From assembly GCF_014698795.1 (NCBI RefSeq), contig NZ_JACJTR010000002.1:310001-374000 (forward strand): a stretch of DNA of 64,000 nucleotides. The letters run 5' to 3'. Under the pieces are notes generated by a model, which saw only the letters and a list, made by a program, of their open reading frames with translations, did no database searches and was not told the DNA's origin. Both the position numbers and the translations under genes were made by a program. The DNA is from Nostoc sp. FACHB-892. GTDB taxonomy: Bacteria > Cyanobacteriota > Cyanobacteriia > Cyanobacteriales > Nostocaceae. Positions within the stretch are counted from its first letter, which is position 1. Every line of letters begins with the position of its first letter. Positions 17,566 through 27,276 of this stretch are shown piece after piece.

Positions 17566-19053
17566 CTATGATACTTGCGTCCAGGTTGCTACTGAGGGTG
17601 TTCCATTATTGTCACTAATGAAAAGCATGTACCAGCCTGGTACTGCTATGTTTCGATTGGCTCTTAGCGTGACATTAAGAGAAGTAGCGTTCCTAGAATT
17701 AATCGGCACATCCACTAACCTTTGTTCTGTATCGCAGGAATGAGTGGTTGCCATTGGTCTAATCAGACTAACCCATTTAATATTGCCAGCCTGGGGTGTT
17801 TGAATAGTAAATTGCTGTCCGTATTTTAATGCTTGAGGAGCACTCTGAATAATTGGTCGTGACCGCGACATATACGCAGGACTGTAAATTTCCAATCGCA
17901 GTTCATTGATAGTCCGCCTAGGGTTCCCCCCAGCTGTGGCTACTCTACCATCTGGTAGGAGCAAGGCCACCGAGTGATATACGCGGGGGACATTTTGTTT
18001 AGCTACTACTGTCCAGGTTTTTGTGGCTGGATTGTAGATTTCTGCTGGTAGCATTGATTGTGTTAGATCCTCATTCATTTTGCTACCATTGCAAACAAAC
18101 ACTGTGCGATCGGGTAACAAAACTGCGTTGTGATGCATCCGGGCATAGTTTAGAGGCTGTGCTGCTACATAAGTTGGGTTACTAGCTTTTAAATCTACAA
18201 TATTTACCCTGTTGGTTGCGTTTTTACCACTACCCCCACCGATAATCATCACTTTTTGGTCTTGTGCAGGTGGTAAAAGCACACTGGTAGCTTGGTTACC
18301 GAAACTTGGATCTTGTAGCCCTGACACTACTTGTTCTGTAATGGGTTCGGTAAATGTCTCTGGCAGAGTTAGTATAGTTGGCACTGCTCCAAAGTTACCG
18401 CCCATCTGAGCACCTGAATAAAAGATTTTTCCACTATTGAGTAGAAACAGATTTGCGTATTCTGGGTAGGAACGAGTTGTCGGAAAAGCGTTCCAACCAT
18501 TTGGAAAGAAAGCAGAATAAATTTCTGGTTGTTTGTTGACATTGCCATCTTTGTCCGCCCCAGATATTACAAAAATCCGACCACTGCCTAGCGTTAACAC
18601 AGTAGGATACCAACGACCATTATTCATTGGTGCTATTTTGACCCATTTCTCGGTAATGGGATCAAACAGTAGACCAGAGGGTGAACCATAAAATGGGTCA
18701 TAGCGCAAAGTTCCACCCGCAACCACTAACCGACCATCAGGGCGGAAGGAGTGACCAGCGCAAAAAAGATCAATAGGTTGATTATTACTATCCAATGGAG
18801 CCTTCTGACGGGTAAAGGTTCCTTTATTTACATCCCAAACCACACTGTCATAGGGAGTATTTAACCGACTAGGATCATTACCTGAACCGCAGAAAAAGAA
18901 TACTTTACCAGTACGAAGTAGAGCGGCATGTATAGGTAGGATTGGAGCATTGTACGACAATACTTGCCATTTGTCTGTGGTATTAGTTTGAGCGATGAGA
19001 GTCCCTAAATCCGTTTCCTCTAGAAGGTTAGGGTTGTTATGAGATTGAGTCAC
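17566..19053 (-). CDS. Galactose oxidase / glyoxal oxidase-like copper radical oxidase
   Basis: The 495-residue protein has kelch-type blades and a C-terminal DUF1929-like domain, as in fungal galactose and glyoxal oxidases and bacterial GlxA. All key positions can be found: Cys98 (LFCAGHS) and Tyr149 (RWYPTVL) for the Tyr-Cys cofactor, Tyr359-His360 (RVYHSVA) and His438 (ATTHSC) for copper. It would oxidise primary alcohols or aldehydes and release hydrogen peroxide. No signal peptide is seen; the start is a GTG at 19053 with a weak AGGA upstream, so the N-terminus is uncertain. Its partner downstream is a Tat-exported protein. Confidence 0.82.
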   Translation of the reverse strand: MTQSHNNPNLLEETDLGTLIAQTNTTDKWQVLSYNAPILPIHAALLRTGKVFFFCGSGNDPSRLNTPYDSVVWDVNKGTFTRQKAPLDSNNQPIDLFCAGHSFRPDGRLVVAGGTLRYDPFYGSPSGLLFDPITEKWVKIAPMNNGRWYPTVLTLGSGRIFVISGADKDGNVNKQPEIYSAFFPNGWNAFPTTRSYPEYANLFLLNSGKIFYSGAQMGGNFGAVPTILTLPETFTEPITEQVVSGLQDPSFGNQATSVLLPPAQDQKVMIIGGGSGKNATNRVNIVDLKASNPTYVAAQPLNYARMHHNAVLLPDRTVFVCNGSKMNEDLTQSMLPAEIYNPATKTWTVVAKQNVPRVYHSVALLLPDGRVATAGGNPRRTINELRLEIYSPAYMSRSRPIIQSAPQALKYGQQFTIQTPQAGNIKWVSLIRPMATTHSCDTEQRLVDVPINSRNATSLNVTLRANRNIAVPGWYMLFISDNNGTPSVATWTQVS

Positions 19054-19859
19054 TTTATTTACAATTATTCCTACGTAAGTTTTTTGTTTTTGTTCTTTGT
19101 TTCAGTAACTTCTTCTTCAAATTATATCTATACTTTTTTGCGTTTAACTAATGTCAAGATGTGATGTTTTTTATAAAAAGATCAGGTAAATACCGATTTT
19201 TTATTAGTAATTACGCGAGTATCTAATTAAGCTTTGTACTGTGTTTTCTCGGAAAGGGTAAACCATGCTTTTAAATATGACGTATATACCTCTTAGAGCT
19301 TGATATTGGGCATTAATGGCTAAAAAATTGTGTTTTTGACTTCGATTTATAACTAAGTTAAACACTCAGATGCCGCGCATTTGATTTGGATAACTAGGGC
19401 GGGCAAAATGCCTACCCCACAAGAGATTTATTTTTTGGAGGATGTAAATTAAAATTTTTATGATTATTATTTATTGACAAAAAAATAATTAGGCAAAAAC
19501 ATTATTACAGGTATAATACATTACAAAATACATGGTTAATATAATTAAGAGGATCGCGACATCACTCATTAAGTCTTTCTTAAATAGATTGGCAATTTGT
19601 TACAGGAGATGAGCAGATTAAACTGGGAAAAGTAAGTAGGTTTTTAGATGGGACGATCGCTCTTGGCTACGATATCTTTGGTGGGCTTTGCCTACGCAAA
19701 TTTGAGATGATTACGCTCAAAGGCTAGAGATTTTTCTAATCAGGATGATACAAAGCGTAGTAAAGTAGAGTAGTAAAGCTCAGAGTGGCTTGTAAAAATC
19801 GAAACCTACTTAGTAGAAACAGTGGTAACGTCAATCGCTCCCAAAGCAAGATTGTCGCC
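19054..19859. other. Long AT-rich intergenic region
   Basis: No gene can be supported. A short dispersed repeat (GGGCGGGCAAAATGCCTACC) lies near 19398. The region must hold promoters for both the leftward oxidase gene and the rightward GST gene. The frame of the GST gene is open from 19785, but the first 25 residues look non-native. Confidence 0.5.
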
Positions 19860-20915
19860 ATGAGCAACTCAACTCCAATGAATGACCAGAAAAATCTTCC
19901 CAAAAAAAAGGGCAGGACACTCCCTCCCAAGCTGATCATCTGGCTGGGAAAGTTTGTCTGGACGACTATGTGGCAGATCATGATGTCAAAGCTGGCTCCT
20001 AGTAATCAGTCGGGAGCTTATATTCGTCCTAATAGCCAGTTTCGGAAGTTCATTGGCACAGAAGAAGGGAATCCTTACCCACCAGCAGCAGGGCGCTACA
20101 AACTCTATGTTGGGCTGGGCTGTCCTTGGGCGCACCGAACTTTAGTTGTGCGATCGCTCAAAAAACTCGAAGCAGTAATATCAGTATGTATCGTCTCTCC
20201 TTCTCCCATTGAAGGCGGTTGGATATTCAACGAGGAAGAAGAAGGTTGTCGCACACTGGCTGAATTTTATCAACTGGCAGAACCTGCTTACAGTGGACGC
20301 TCTACAGTTCCAATCCTATGGGATAACCAAACAAAAACCATCGTCAATAATGAGAGTTCAGAGATTATCGTCATGCTGAACTCTGAGTTTAATGAGTTCG
20401 CCAATAATCCCACGCTCGATCTTTATCCAGAAGCACTCAAAGAAAAAATTGACTGGTGGAATGAGAAGATTTATCACGCGGTAAATAACGGCGTGTATCG
20501 CTGCGGCTTTGCCCAAAGTCAGGAAGCATACAATCAAGCCTGTAATGAACTGTTTGCAACTCTCGATGAGATTGACATTGCATTGCAGACTAGTCGATAT
20601 CTGTGTGGGGACAATCTCACGCTTGCAGATGTCCGTTTATTCACGACGTTATTTCGGTTTGATAGTGCCTACTATGGGTTGTTTAAGTGCAATAGGCGGC
20701 GAATTCAAGACTATCAAAACTTGGGAGCTTATTTACGTGATCTATATCAGCTTCCAGGTGTTGCTGACACCTGCGATGTAGAAAGTGTGAAGCGGGACTA
20801 CTACGGAAATCTATTCCCACTCAATCCGGGCGGGATCATTCCCAATGGCCCTGATATGTCTTATCTTTATCAACCACATGGGCGCGATCGCATCGGCACA
20901 GTGAATGCTTCATAA
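19860..20915 (+). CDS. Xi-class glutathione S-transferase (glutathionyl-hydroquinone reductase-like)
   Basis: GCPWAHRT is the catalytic motif of Xi-class GSTs, with the active cysteine first. STVPILWD and VNNESSEIIVML are the glutathione-binding segments, and the C-terminal helical domain has NLTLADVRLFTTLFRFD. These enzymes remove glutathione from glutathionyl-hydroquinones. Length from the ATG at 19860 (MSNSTPMNDQ) is 351 residues. The N-terminal ~55 residues include a hydrophobic stretch (IIWLGKFVWTTMWQIMM) that is unusual for the family. The aspartoacylase-like gene follows after 24 bases, so they are probably co-transcribed. Confidence 0.88.
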   Translation: MSNSTPMNDQKNLPKKKGRTLPPKLIIWLGKFVWTTMWQIMMSKLAPSNQSGAYIRPNSQFRKFIGTEEGNPYPPAAGRYKLYVGLGCPWAHRTLVVRSLKKLEAVISVCIVSPSPIEGGWIFNEEEEGCRTLAEFYQLAEPAYSGRSTVPILWDNQTKTIVNNESSEIIVMLNSEFNEFANNPTLDLYPEALKEKIDWWNEKIYHAVNNGVYRCGFAQSQEAYNQACNELFATLDEIDIALQTSRYLCGDNLTLADVRLFTTLFRFDSAYYGLFKCNRRRIQDYQNLGAYLRDLYQLPGVADTCDVESVKRDYYGNLFPLNPGGIIPNGPDMSYLYQPHGRDRIGTVNAS

Positions 20916-20939
20916 GGTACATTAAGAACTGATACCTCG

Positions 20940-21851
20940 ATGGCTAATTCTGGAGTTGGTGTAATCGTGAACCAGATTAATCGAGTTGCAATTGTCGGTG
21001 GAACTCATGGCAATGAGTTTACGGGGGCATACTTAATCCAAAAATTTGCCCAGTTTCCTGACTTGGTTGCTAGACCAAGTTTTGAGACAATCACTCTGTT
21101 AGCAAATCCTAACGCTTTTGCGGTGGGGAGGCGATATGTAGAGAAGGACTTAAATCGCTGTTTTCTCAAGCAAGATTTACAAGATCCGACTCTGAGCAGT
21201 TATGAAGAATTACAAGCTAAATCAATCCAGGATACCCTAGCATCAAACAGGGATAAACAAGCAGATTTTATTTTAGACTTACACAGCAGTACAGCTAATA
21301 TGGGTCTGACAATTATTTTGGTAAACAGTCATCCCTTAAACTTGAAATTGGCTGCTTATCTGAGCCAGATTAATCCTTTAGTTAGGGTTTATCGTTGCTC
21401 TTTTAAATCAATTGAAGAAAACCCCTTTGTAAATTCTTTGTGTGAATTAGGCTTTGCGATCGAGGTTGGCCCTATTGCCCAAGGACTCTTAAAAGCGGAG
21501 CTATTTCAAAAAACAGAGGAACTTATTTCTACGGTTCTCGACTATATAGAAGGGTTTAACCAGGGTAAAATTCCATCATTCAAAGAAACGTTGATTCTCT
21601 ATGATCATTTATCAGTTGTGGGCTATCCAAAAGGACAAAATGGTAAAATCTTTGGCATGATTCATCCAGAGCTTCAGGATAAGGATTATCAAGCCTTAAA
21701 CCCAGGAGATCCAATTTTTCTAGCCTTTGATGGTAAAACAATTATTTATGAAGGCACATCTACCGTTTGGCCGATTTTTATTAATGAGGCTGCTTATTAC
21801 GAAAAGGGAATTGCAATGTGTTTTACCCAGAGGCAGCAAATCAATATATAG
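20940..21851 (+). CDS. Aspartoacylase / AstE-AspA family amidohydrolase
   Basis: A zinc carboxypeptidase-fold enzyme. [10 protein letters not shown] supplies the zinc-binding His and Glu, [18 protein letters not shown] the substrate arginines, [10 protein letters not shown] the third zinc ligand, and [11 protein letters not shown] the catalytic glutamate. Aspartoacylase cleaves N-acetyl-aspartate to acetate and aspartate; related bacterial enzymes act on N-acyl amino acids. At 303 residues it is close to family length. It probably shares an operon with the GST upstream. Substrate is inferred from the family only. Confidence 0.85.
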   Translation: MANSGVGVIVNQINRVAIVGGTHGNEFTGAYLIQKFAQFPDLVARPSFETITLLANPNAFAVGRRYVEKDLNRCFLKQDLQDPTLSSYEELQAKSIQDTLASNRDKQADFILDLHSSTANMGLTIILVNSHPLNLKLAAYLSQINPLVRVYRCSFKSIEENPFVNSLCELGFAIEVGPIAQGLLKAELFQKTEELISTVLDYIEGFNQGKIPSFKETLILYDHLSVVGYPKGQNGKIFGMIHPELQDKDYQALNPGDPIFLAFDGKTIIYEGTSTVWPIFINEAAYYEKGIAMCFTQRQQINI

Positions 21852-22524
21852 GGTGTGTAAAATATTTTTTGTATGATCGCTTTTTATTGGAAGTAATGAT
21901 ATAAATTGAGCATCCAAATCATCAATTACTTCTATAATCTAGTGCGATTGCTAAAACTTACTTATACGTTTAAATGTGTCTTGGTTATGATATATTGATG
22001 ACCAGTAATTAAATATCAGGGTAAAAGGTTGTCTGAAGGGCTGATCAAGTCGAGATTAAAGGAGCGCTGAAAACCCATTAGCTAATTTACAGAAATATCT
22101 TTTAGACATAGGACTTACACCTTACGCATCCTCCTCTGGGAGACGCTGCGCGTTGGTGGAAGCCTCTCGCAGAGAAGGCGTTATTGGCGTATTGGCATTA
22201 TCTTGCGGTAAGCTACTACGTGTCTATAGATAAATTCAGCTTTTTAGCAATTTTTGCCTAAGTATTGAAACAAACAGAATTTGTTTACAAATATGAGACA
22301 CTTCTTAGTGTTCAATCTAGGCGATGTCTACCACGAGCTACGCCTAGAAGATACTGCTCTTAAAATCACTATTGATTTTGTAAATGATGAGATGAACCAC
22401 AAACCTTTTGACTTGAGATTTCCCTAAAACCAGCGCTGGGTCGAAGAACAAAACTTGAGCGATAAAGCCCAAATCTAACATTATCTATAATTTACCTTTA
22501 ATAATTATCTAAATACTTGAACTC
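21852..22524. other. Intergenic region with dispersed repeats
   Basis: No gene is supported. Around 22130-22190 lies a repeat of the type CTGGGAGACGCTGCGCG and GCAGAGAAGGCGTTATTGGC, and near 22320 a fragment GGCGATGTCTACCACGAGCT. Short frames start and stop without motifs. Confidence 0.5.
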
Positions 22525-23511
22525 ATGATGAAAACGAAGCGACAAGGAAACAAACCAATAGCTAGTCTTTCTTTAGATTTGGATAATGTTTGGTCTTTTC
22601 TAAAAAATCAGGGCGCTCCGGGTTGGGAGACTTTCCCCTCATACTTAGATATTGCAGTTCCTCGTTTCTTAGATATTTTTCAGCAATGGGATTTGACAAT
22701 CACAGTATTCATTGTGGGACAGGATGCGGCGCTGGAAAAGAACACCAAGGCATTACAAGCGATCGCGATCGCAGGCCACGAAATTGGCAATCATTCATTT
22801 TACCATGATCCTTGGCTACATCTGTATTCAGAGGATGAGATTGAAGAAGAGATAGCCTTGGCCGAGAAACATATCAAGCGTGTCACTCATCAACATCCTA
22901 TCGGCTTCCGGGGGCCTGGATATAGTTTTTCTCCTGCGGTGTTGAAAGTTTTAGCACGACGGGGATACGAATATGATGCTTCAACTTTTCCCACATTTTT
23001 GGGGCCCATCGCACGAGCGTATTATTTGATGACTTGTAAACTGAGCAAGGAAGAACGGAAGAAACGGGAAGCTCTATTTGGCGGTTTCAAAGAGGGTTTA
23101 CAGCCTCTGAAACCTTATCAGTGGAACATGGGTAAGGATAAACTCACTGAAATTCCCGTTACGACGATGCCAATTTTTAAAGTGCCAATTCACTTCAGTT
23201 ACATAATGTACCTGAGTACATTTTCTTCGGAAGTAGCGTTACTCTACCTGCGAATTGCCCTGTGGCTGTGTAAACTTATGCGTGTCCAGCCTTCTTTGCT
23301 ATTCCATCCTACAGACTTTGTAAGTCAAGAGGATGTGCCAGAGCTATCATTTTTCCCTGGAATGAGTCTCCCCACCTACAAAAAGCTGGCAATAGTGAAC
23401 AAAAGTTTGGAACTTATATCCAGTCAGTTTAATGTTTTGACTGTTGGACAACACGCCAAATTCGTAGCAGGTGACCGTCAACTACCTGTATTAGTGCCTC
23501 AAAAGAGGTAA
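22525..23511 (+). CDS. Polysaccharide deacetylase family protein
   Basis: A second CE4-type protein of 328 residues, distant from that at 2.2 kb. Motif 1 is degenerate (SLDLDNVWSF), while NHSFYH is the zinc-binding motif 2 and FRGPGYSFS is motif 3. A long insertion after YDASTFPTFLGP (ARAYYLMTCKLSKEERKKRE) is typical of cyanobacterial and gamma-proteobacterial relatives linked to polysaccharide or lipid-linked sugar modification. With DLDN in place of DFDD the catalytic base may still be present. No signal peptide is visible, so it is probably cytosolic or peripheral. Stands alone. Confidence 0.82.
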   Translation: MMKTKRQGNKPIASLSLDLDNVWSFLKNQGAPGWETFPSYLDIAVPRFLDIFQQWDLTITVFIVGQDAALEKNTKALQAIAIAGHEIGNHSFYHDPWLHLYSEDEIEEEIALAEKHIKRVTHQHPIGFRGPGYSFSPAVLKVLARRGYEYDASTFPTFLGPIARAYYLMTCKLSKEERKKREALFGGFKEGLQPLKPYQWNMGKDKLTEIPVTTMPIFKVPIHFSYIMYLSTFSSEVALLYLRIALWLCKLMRVQPSLLFHPTDFVSQEDVPELSFFPGMSLPTYKKLAIVNKSLELISSQFNVLTVGQHAKFVAGDRQLPVLVPQKR

Positions 23512-23846
23512 AAATATGAGCTATGCGATTTATCAGTCCAATTTTTATCCTTAATTACAGGCAGAGTTAACTTTGACCTGTTTTTGAGAAGGAAAAAGCA
23601 GTGTTGGCAAAAGATAAATTTATTTTTATAATAGTTCCCTATTCCAATGTCTTTATTAAAAACTTCTGGTGATATCCCTTCCCCAGAGGTTATTTTTTTA
23701 AGATGCAATGTCTAATCAGATTTTTTAATAGTTGTCTAGGTTTTGAACAGCAACCACTTTTCTTAAAACCAGCTGACATTTGCTAGCAAGTACGTGTAAA
23801 GTAATTGAGAGTGAATCACTATCTTTAATCTTTGACACATCTATCT

Positions 23847-24086
23847 ATGGTTAGAAAAAGCCGTCGCCTCTTGCTGCTAGTTGTTTCCTGTAGTGTAATT
23901 GGTGTAATTTTAGGAGGTACTGCTGCTTGGGCAGAAAGCAGCCTCTGCTTGGAAGACACTAAGGTTACAAGTGAATGTCTAACCCAAGATCCAATGCAAA
24001 AAACTATACTAGGAATGAGTACCGGATTGATAGCTGGGGCTGGGGCCGCTTGCGGTGCAGCATGGCAGTTACGGCATGAAGATTGA
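23847..24086 (+). CDS. Small exported or membrane protein of unknown function
   Basis: The 79-residue product starts MVRKSRRLLLLVV, a typical signal peptide ending in AAWAES. The mature part has two cysteines (LCLEDTKVTSEC) and a second hydrophobic stretch (GLIAGAGAACGAAW) near the end. The frame also opens at a TTG at 23832, but the ATG at 23847 fits the signal peptide. A terminator follows at 24115-24150. I do not recognise the family. Confidence 0.65.
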   Translation: MVRKSRRLLLLVVSCSVIGVILGGTAAWAESSLCLEDTKVTSECLTQDPMQKTILGMSTGLIAGAGAACGAAWQLRHED

Positions 24087-24114
24087 GTGTAAACTATCTA
24101 CTATAAAAATCCAT

Positions 24115-24150
24115 CCCACGCCTCGCTAAACGGAGCGTGGGGCTTCTTTT
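24115..24150 (+). terminator. Rho-independent terminator
   Basis: CCCACGCCTC and GAGCGTGGG pair with one bulge around a short loop, followed by a TTCTTTT tract. It lies 29 bases after the small exported-protein gene. Confidence 0.75.
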
Positions 24151-24243
24151 CGTTTAAGCTAACAATTGCGTCCTCAGAAGGCGCAAGATTTTTAAGGAGA
24201 TTTGCAGTGGCTGATCGGCAATTAGAACATATCTTCATAGTCC

Positions 24244-24366
24244 CTAGTGGTCTGTCTCATTAATCTTGATGAGTTATTAGTAAACACTTCACTGCTTCAA
24301 AATCCAGGTCTAAAGTCCTAACTACGAACTTGTTCACCCCTCATAACTAATGCGATAGACCACTAG
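24244..24366. mobile_element. 123-bp MITE
   Basis: CTAGTGGTCTGTCTCATTA (24244-24262) and its complement with two mismatches (24348-24366) form the ends. The interior is non-coding. Confidence 0.7.
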
Positions 24367-24406
24367 TTTCTTCTTGAGAACGTGAGTGAAGCTCATTAAG
24401 AGACCA

Positions 24407-24555
24407 TTTATAAAGTAAACCTAAAATTGTAGGGTGCGTTAAAGCAGCGCGTAACGCACCTAAAAATATGGTGTGTTACGGCTAAATTAGACTTTCTCAA
24501 ACCCTTAAATTCCTAAACAGCCGTAACACACCCTACTTAATATTTACTTTATAAA
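24407..24555. mobile_element. 149-bp MITE with nested inverted repeats
   Basis: The ends TTTATAAAGTAAA (24407-24419) and TTTACTTTATAAA (24543-24555) are perfect complements. Inside, TAGGGTGCGTTA and GCCGTAACACACCCTA blocks pair again. It is non-coding and lies 41 bases from the MITE at 24244-24366. Confidence 0.75.
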
Positions 24556-24613
24556 TAACCTCTAAATGTTTCACTTTGTAATAAACTTCTCATAACTTGT
24601 GACAATCAAAGAT

Positions 24614-25072
24614 TCAGTCCTCGTCACGTTGATCTGCTTTGCCCGTTTGTCGTTCAATGGGTGTCAGTATACGAAGCGTCAAGTAATTTACTAGGCTTAG
24701 GAGAATTGCTATCTCGTATCGAGAATAAGCAATAGCGCTACCAATTGCTCCTGTAGTCCATACACTTGCAGCAGTGGCTGTCCCACGCACATTAACCCCT
24801 TCTTTGAGAATTGCACCTCCCCCAATGAAACCTATGCCACTCATGAGTCCTTGAATAATACGGGCTTGACCATCTTCACTTGCTCCAATGACCGCAAGAG
24901 CAATTAAGACATAACCACAACTAGCTACTGCAACGAGCGGAAAAGTACGGAGTCCCATAATCCGAGTTGATTGCTCTCGCTCCCAAGCTATTGGCAAGGT
25001 GAGAAGAAAAGCAATGCCCAGTTTCAGCAGGTCAATACCAAATTGCCCCCAGTCGAAGCGAAATACCTCCAT
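24614..25072 (-). CDS. MgtC/SapB family membrane protein
   Basis: A 152-residue inner-membrane protein with four to five hydrophobic helices. LTLPIAWEREQSTRIMGLRT with the invariant RE and GLRT, and IQGLMSGIGFIGGGAILKEG, are the MgtC signatures. The family is linked to magnesium limitation and to inhibition of F-type ATP synthase in pathogens; in cyanobacteria the role is unclear. The conserved C-terminal cytosolic domain of long MgtC is absent. MITEs flank its 3' side. Confidence 0.92.
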   Translation of the reverse strand: MEVFRFDWGQFGIDLLKLGIAFLLTLPIAWEREQSTRIMGLRTFPLVAVASCGYVLIALAVIGASEDGQARIIQGLMSGIGFIGGGAILKEGVNVRGTATAASVWTTGAIGSAIAYSRYEIAILLSLVNYLTLRILTPIERQTGKADQRDED

Positions 25073-25276
25073 TACGGTTCTTTCTCACCTATATATCAGT
25101 TGCACTGTTAACAGGCCATAACACAAACATAGGATTCTTCCTCAGTCTCGGAAAAAATCACGAAATTTTCAGGGAATAGCAAGCGTCTGGGCACATTTGC
25201 ATTGTTGGTGGCTTATAGAGAATAATCAAAAATAAAGCAGCTTTGGCTTCTTCGTGCGAGATAATAAATATAAAAT

Positions 25277-26875
25277 ATGGCGATCGCAATCGATTTTGGT
25301 ACTAGCAACACAGTCATTGCTCGTTGGAACCCTGTAACCCAGCAGCCAGAAACCCTAACTCTACCAGGTTTATCAATTAAACAAAGTCTCAATCCGCCTC
25401 TGATTCCCAGCTTGGTTTATGTTGAAGACGCAAGCCAAAATCAAGTCTTAGTCGGGCAACAAGTACGCGATCGCGGTCTTGACCTCAAGGGCGAAACCCG
25501 ATTTTTCCGCAGCTTCAAGCGGGGTATTGGTGCAGATATCCAAGGTTTCTTACCCGAACTAGATGGGCAAATTGTTACCTTTGAGCAAGTAGGGCAATGG
25601 TTCCTCACCAAAGTGATTGAAGAACTAGCACCCCAGGAAGGAGGGTTAGACTCTCTAGTATTAACCGTACCCGTAGACAGTTTTGAAGCTTATCGTCACT
25701 GGTTGGGGAAAGTTTGTCAAGCCCTCCCGGTGGAACAGGTGCGGATGTTGGATGAACCTACAGCTGCTGCCTTGGGTTATGGCTTGGCAGATCAAGAAAT
25801 TCTTTTGGTGATAGACTTTGGCGGCGGCACTTTGGATTTATCCCTTGTCCGGTTGGATCAAAATGTACAAACAACCACAAAGCCACTCGGATTTCTCCTC
25901 AAGTGGGGTAATAAGTCCCTGGCTGAAGATTCAAAACAAAAAGTCAAAACTGCTCGTGTCCTGGCGAAAGCTGGGCAAAATCTGGGCGGTACTGATATTG
26001 ATAATTGGTTAGTAGATTACTTTGCCAAAACTCAAGAACTGGCGATAAGTCCCTTGACAACGCGCTTGGCAGAACGGGTGAAAATTCAGCTATCAACCCA
26101 AAACCAAGCTAGTGAAGTTTATTTTGATGATGAAACATTTGAAAGCTATGAACTGGAATTAAACCGTGACACTTTTGATAATATCCTCAAAGAACACGCA
26201 TTTTTTGAGTTATTAGATGACTCGATGACGACACTGTTGCAGCAAGCAAAACGCCAAGGGATAGAACTTCCTGATATTAATGCAGTTTTGTTAGTTGGTG
26301 GGACAGTGCAATTACCAGCAGTGCAGACATGGATAAAACAGTATTTTGAGCCAGAAAAAATCCGTTGCGAACGTCCTTTTGAAGCGATCGCTCAAGGTGC
26401 ATTACAGTTAGCTCAAGGTGTGCAAATCAAAGACTTTCTCTATCATAGTTATGGTATCCGCTACTGGGATCGCCGCAATCAGCGTCATAAATGGCATTCT
26501 CTGATTAAAGCTGGACAAGCATACCCCATGAGTCAGCCTGTGGAATTAGTCTTAGGCGCTTCTGTGGAAAATCAGCCCAGCATTGAATTAATCATGGGAG
26601 AATTGGGAGCAGATACGGGTAGTACTGAAGTTTATTTTGATGGCGATCGCTTAATTACTCGCCGTATGGATAGTAGTGAAACCAGCGTCAAACCTCTCAA
26701 CGATCAAGAAGGCGCAAGAACAATTGCTCAACTGACACCAGCCGGATATCCTGGAAGCGATCGCATCAAAATCCTCTTTCAAGTTGATGAGCAACGCTTT
26801 TTGCGAATCACCGTTGAAGACTTGTTAACGAATGATACGCTGTTGGAAAATCAACTTGTGGCACAATTGAGTTAA
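25277..26875 (+). CDS. Hsp70-family (DnaK-like) protein
   Basis: The protein has an Hsp70 ATPase domain: AIDFGTSNTVIARW (phosphate 1), LVIDFGGGTLDLSLV (phosphate 2) and VLLVGGTVQLPAVQ (adenosine motif). Total length is 532, shorter than DnaK (~630), with a reduced C-terminal substrate region after about residue 380 and no EEVD or acidic tail. It is one of the divergent Hsp70s common in cyanobacteria, not the housekeeping DnaK. It may work with a specialised J-protein, none of which is nearby. It overlaps the end of the convergent vapC gene by 4 bases. Confidence 0.88.
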   Translation: MAIAIDFGTSNTVIARWNPVTQQPETLTLPGLSIKQSLNPPLIPSLVYVEDASQNQVLVGQQVRDRGLDLKGETRFFRSFKRGIGADIQGFLPELDGQIVTFEQVGQWFLTKVIEELAPQEGGLDSLVLTVPVDSFEAYRHWLGKVCQALPVEQVRMLDEPTAAALGYGLADQEILLVIDFGGGTLDLSLVRLDQNVQTTTKPLGFLLKWGNKSLAEDSKQKVKTARVLAKAGQNLGGTDIDNWLVDYFAKTQELAISPLTTRLAERVKIQLSTQNQASEVYFDDETFESYELELNRDTFDNILKEHAFFELLDDSMTTLLQQAKRQGIELPDINAVLLVGGTVQLPAVQTWIKQYFEPEKIRCERPFEAIAQGALQLAQGVQIKDFLYHSYGIRYWDRRNQRHKWHSLIKAGQAYPMSQPVELVLGASVENQPSIELIMGELGADTGSTEVYFDGDRLITRRMDSSETSVKPLNDQEGARTIAQLTPAGYPGSDRIKILFQVDEQRFLRITVEDLLTNDTLLENQLVAQLS

Positions 26876-27276
26876 TTAAAAGGATTCAAAAGTGGGATAC
26901 CACAACCGTCGAAATCCCGGATGTTGTGCGTTACTAAAGTCAATTGATGAATTTGAGCAGTAGCAGCAATCATCATATCTGCTTGGGTGTGTGTTTTCCC
27001 ACTTAATCTTAGTTGACCTCGCAATTCCCCGGAGCGCTTGGCAATTTCAATGGTGATAGGCAATACTTGACAGTTATTTTCCAAAAAGCTTTCAAACCAT
27101 ATTTGAATTCTAGGATTAGGCTTGGATGTCAGTCCGTAAAATATTTCTTCAACAGTGATTGCACTCAAAACTATTGAAGAAACTCTTTCTGCCCATTTCA
27201 CTACACCAGAGTTAGGTTGCAGTCTTACTAATTCGCTGATAATGTTAGTCTCAGAGAGAAAAGTCATCGATGGCAT
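26872..27276 (-). CDS. vapC: VapC-type toxin (PIN-domain ribonuclease)
   Basis: A PIN domain of 134 residues in the FitB/VapC group. ETNIISEL is the first acidic motif, in which the usual Asp is a Glu. SAITVEEIFYGL is the second, ADMMIAATAQ carries the third acidic residue, and THNIRDFDGCGI is the C-terminal motif. VapC toxins cut RNA, often initiator tRNA. Its start overlaps the antitoxin by 17-26 bases, depending on which of two ATGs (27276 or 27267) is used, as is usual for such pairs. Confidence 0.88.
   Translation of the reverse strand: MPSMTFLSETNIISELVRLQPNSGVVKWAERVSSIVLSAITVEEIFYGLTSKPNPRIQIWFESFLENNCQVLPITIEIAKRSGELRGQLRLSGKTHTQADMMIAATAQIHQLTLVTHNIRDFDGCGIPLLNPFN

Noticed and set aside
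22290..22425. Short plus-strand frame starting MRHFLVFNLGDVYHEL
   Set aside because: Part of it is a GGCGATGTCTAC-type dispersed repeat and it stops early; no family resemblance.
24407..24555. Riboswitch or structured leader RNA
   Set aside because: The perfect outer inverted repeats and their position after a terminator fit a MITE better, and the nearest gene (mgtC) points the wrong way for a leader.
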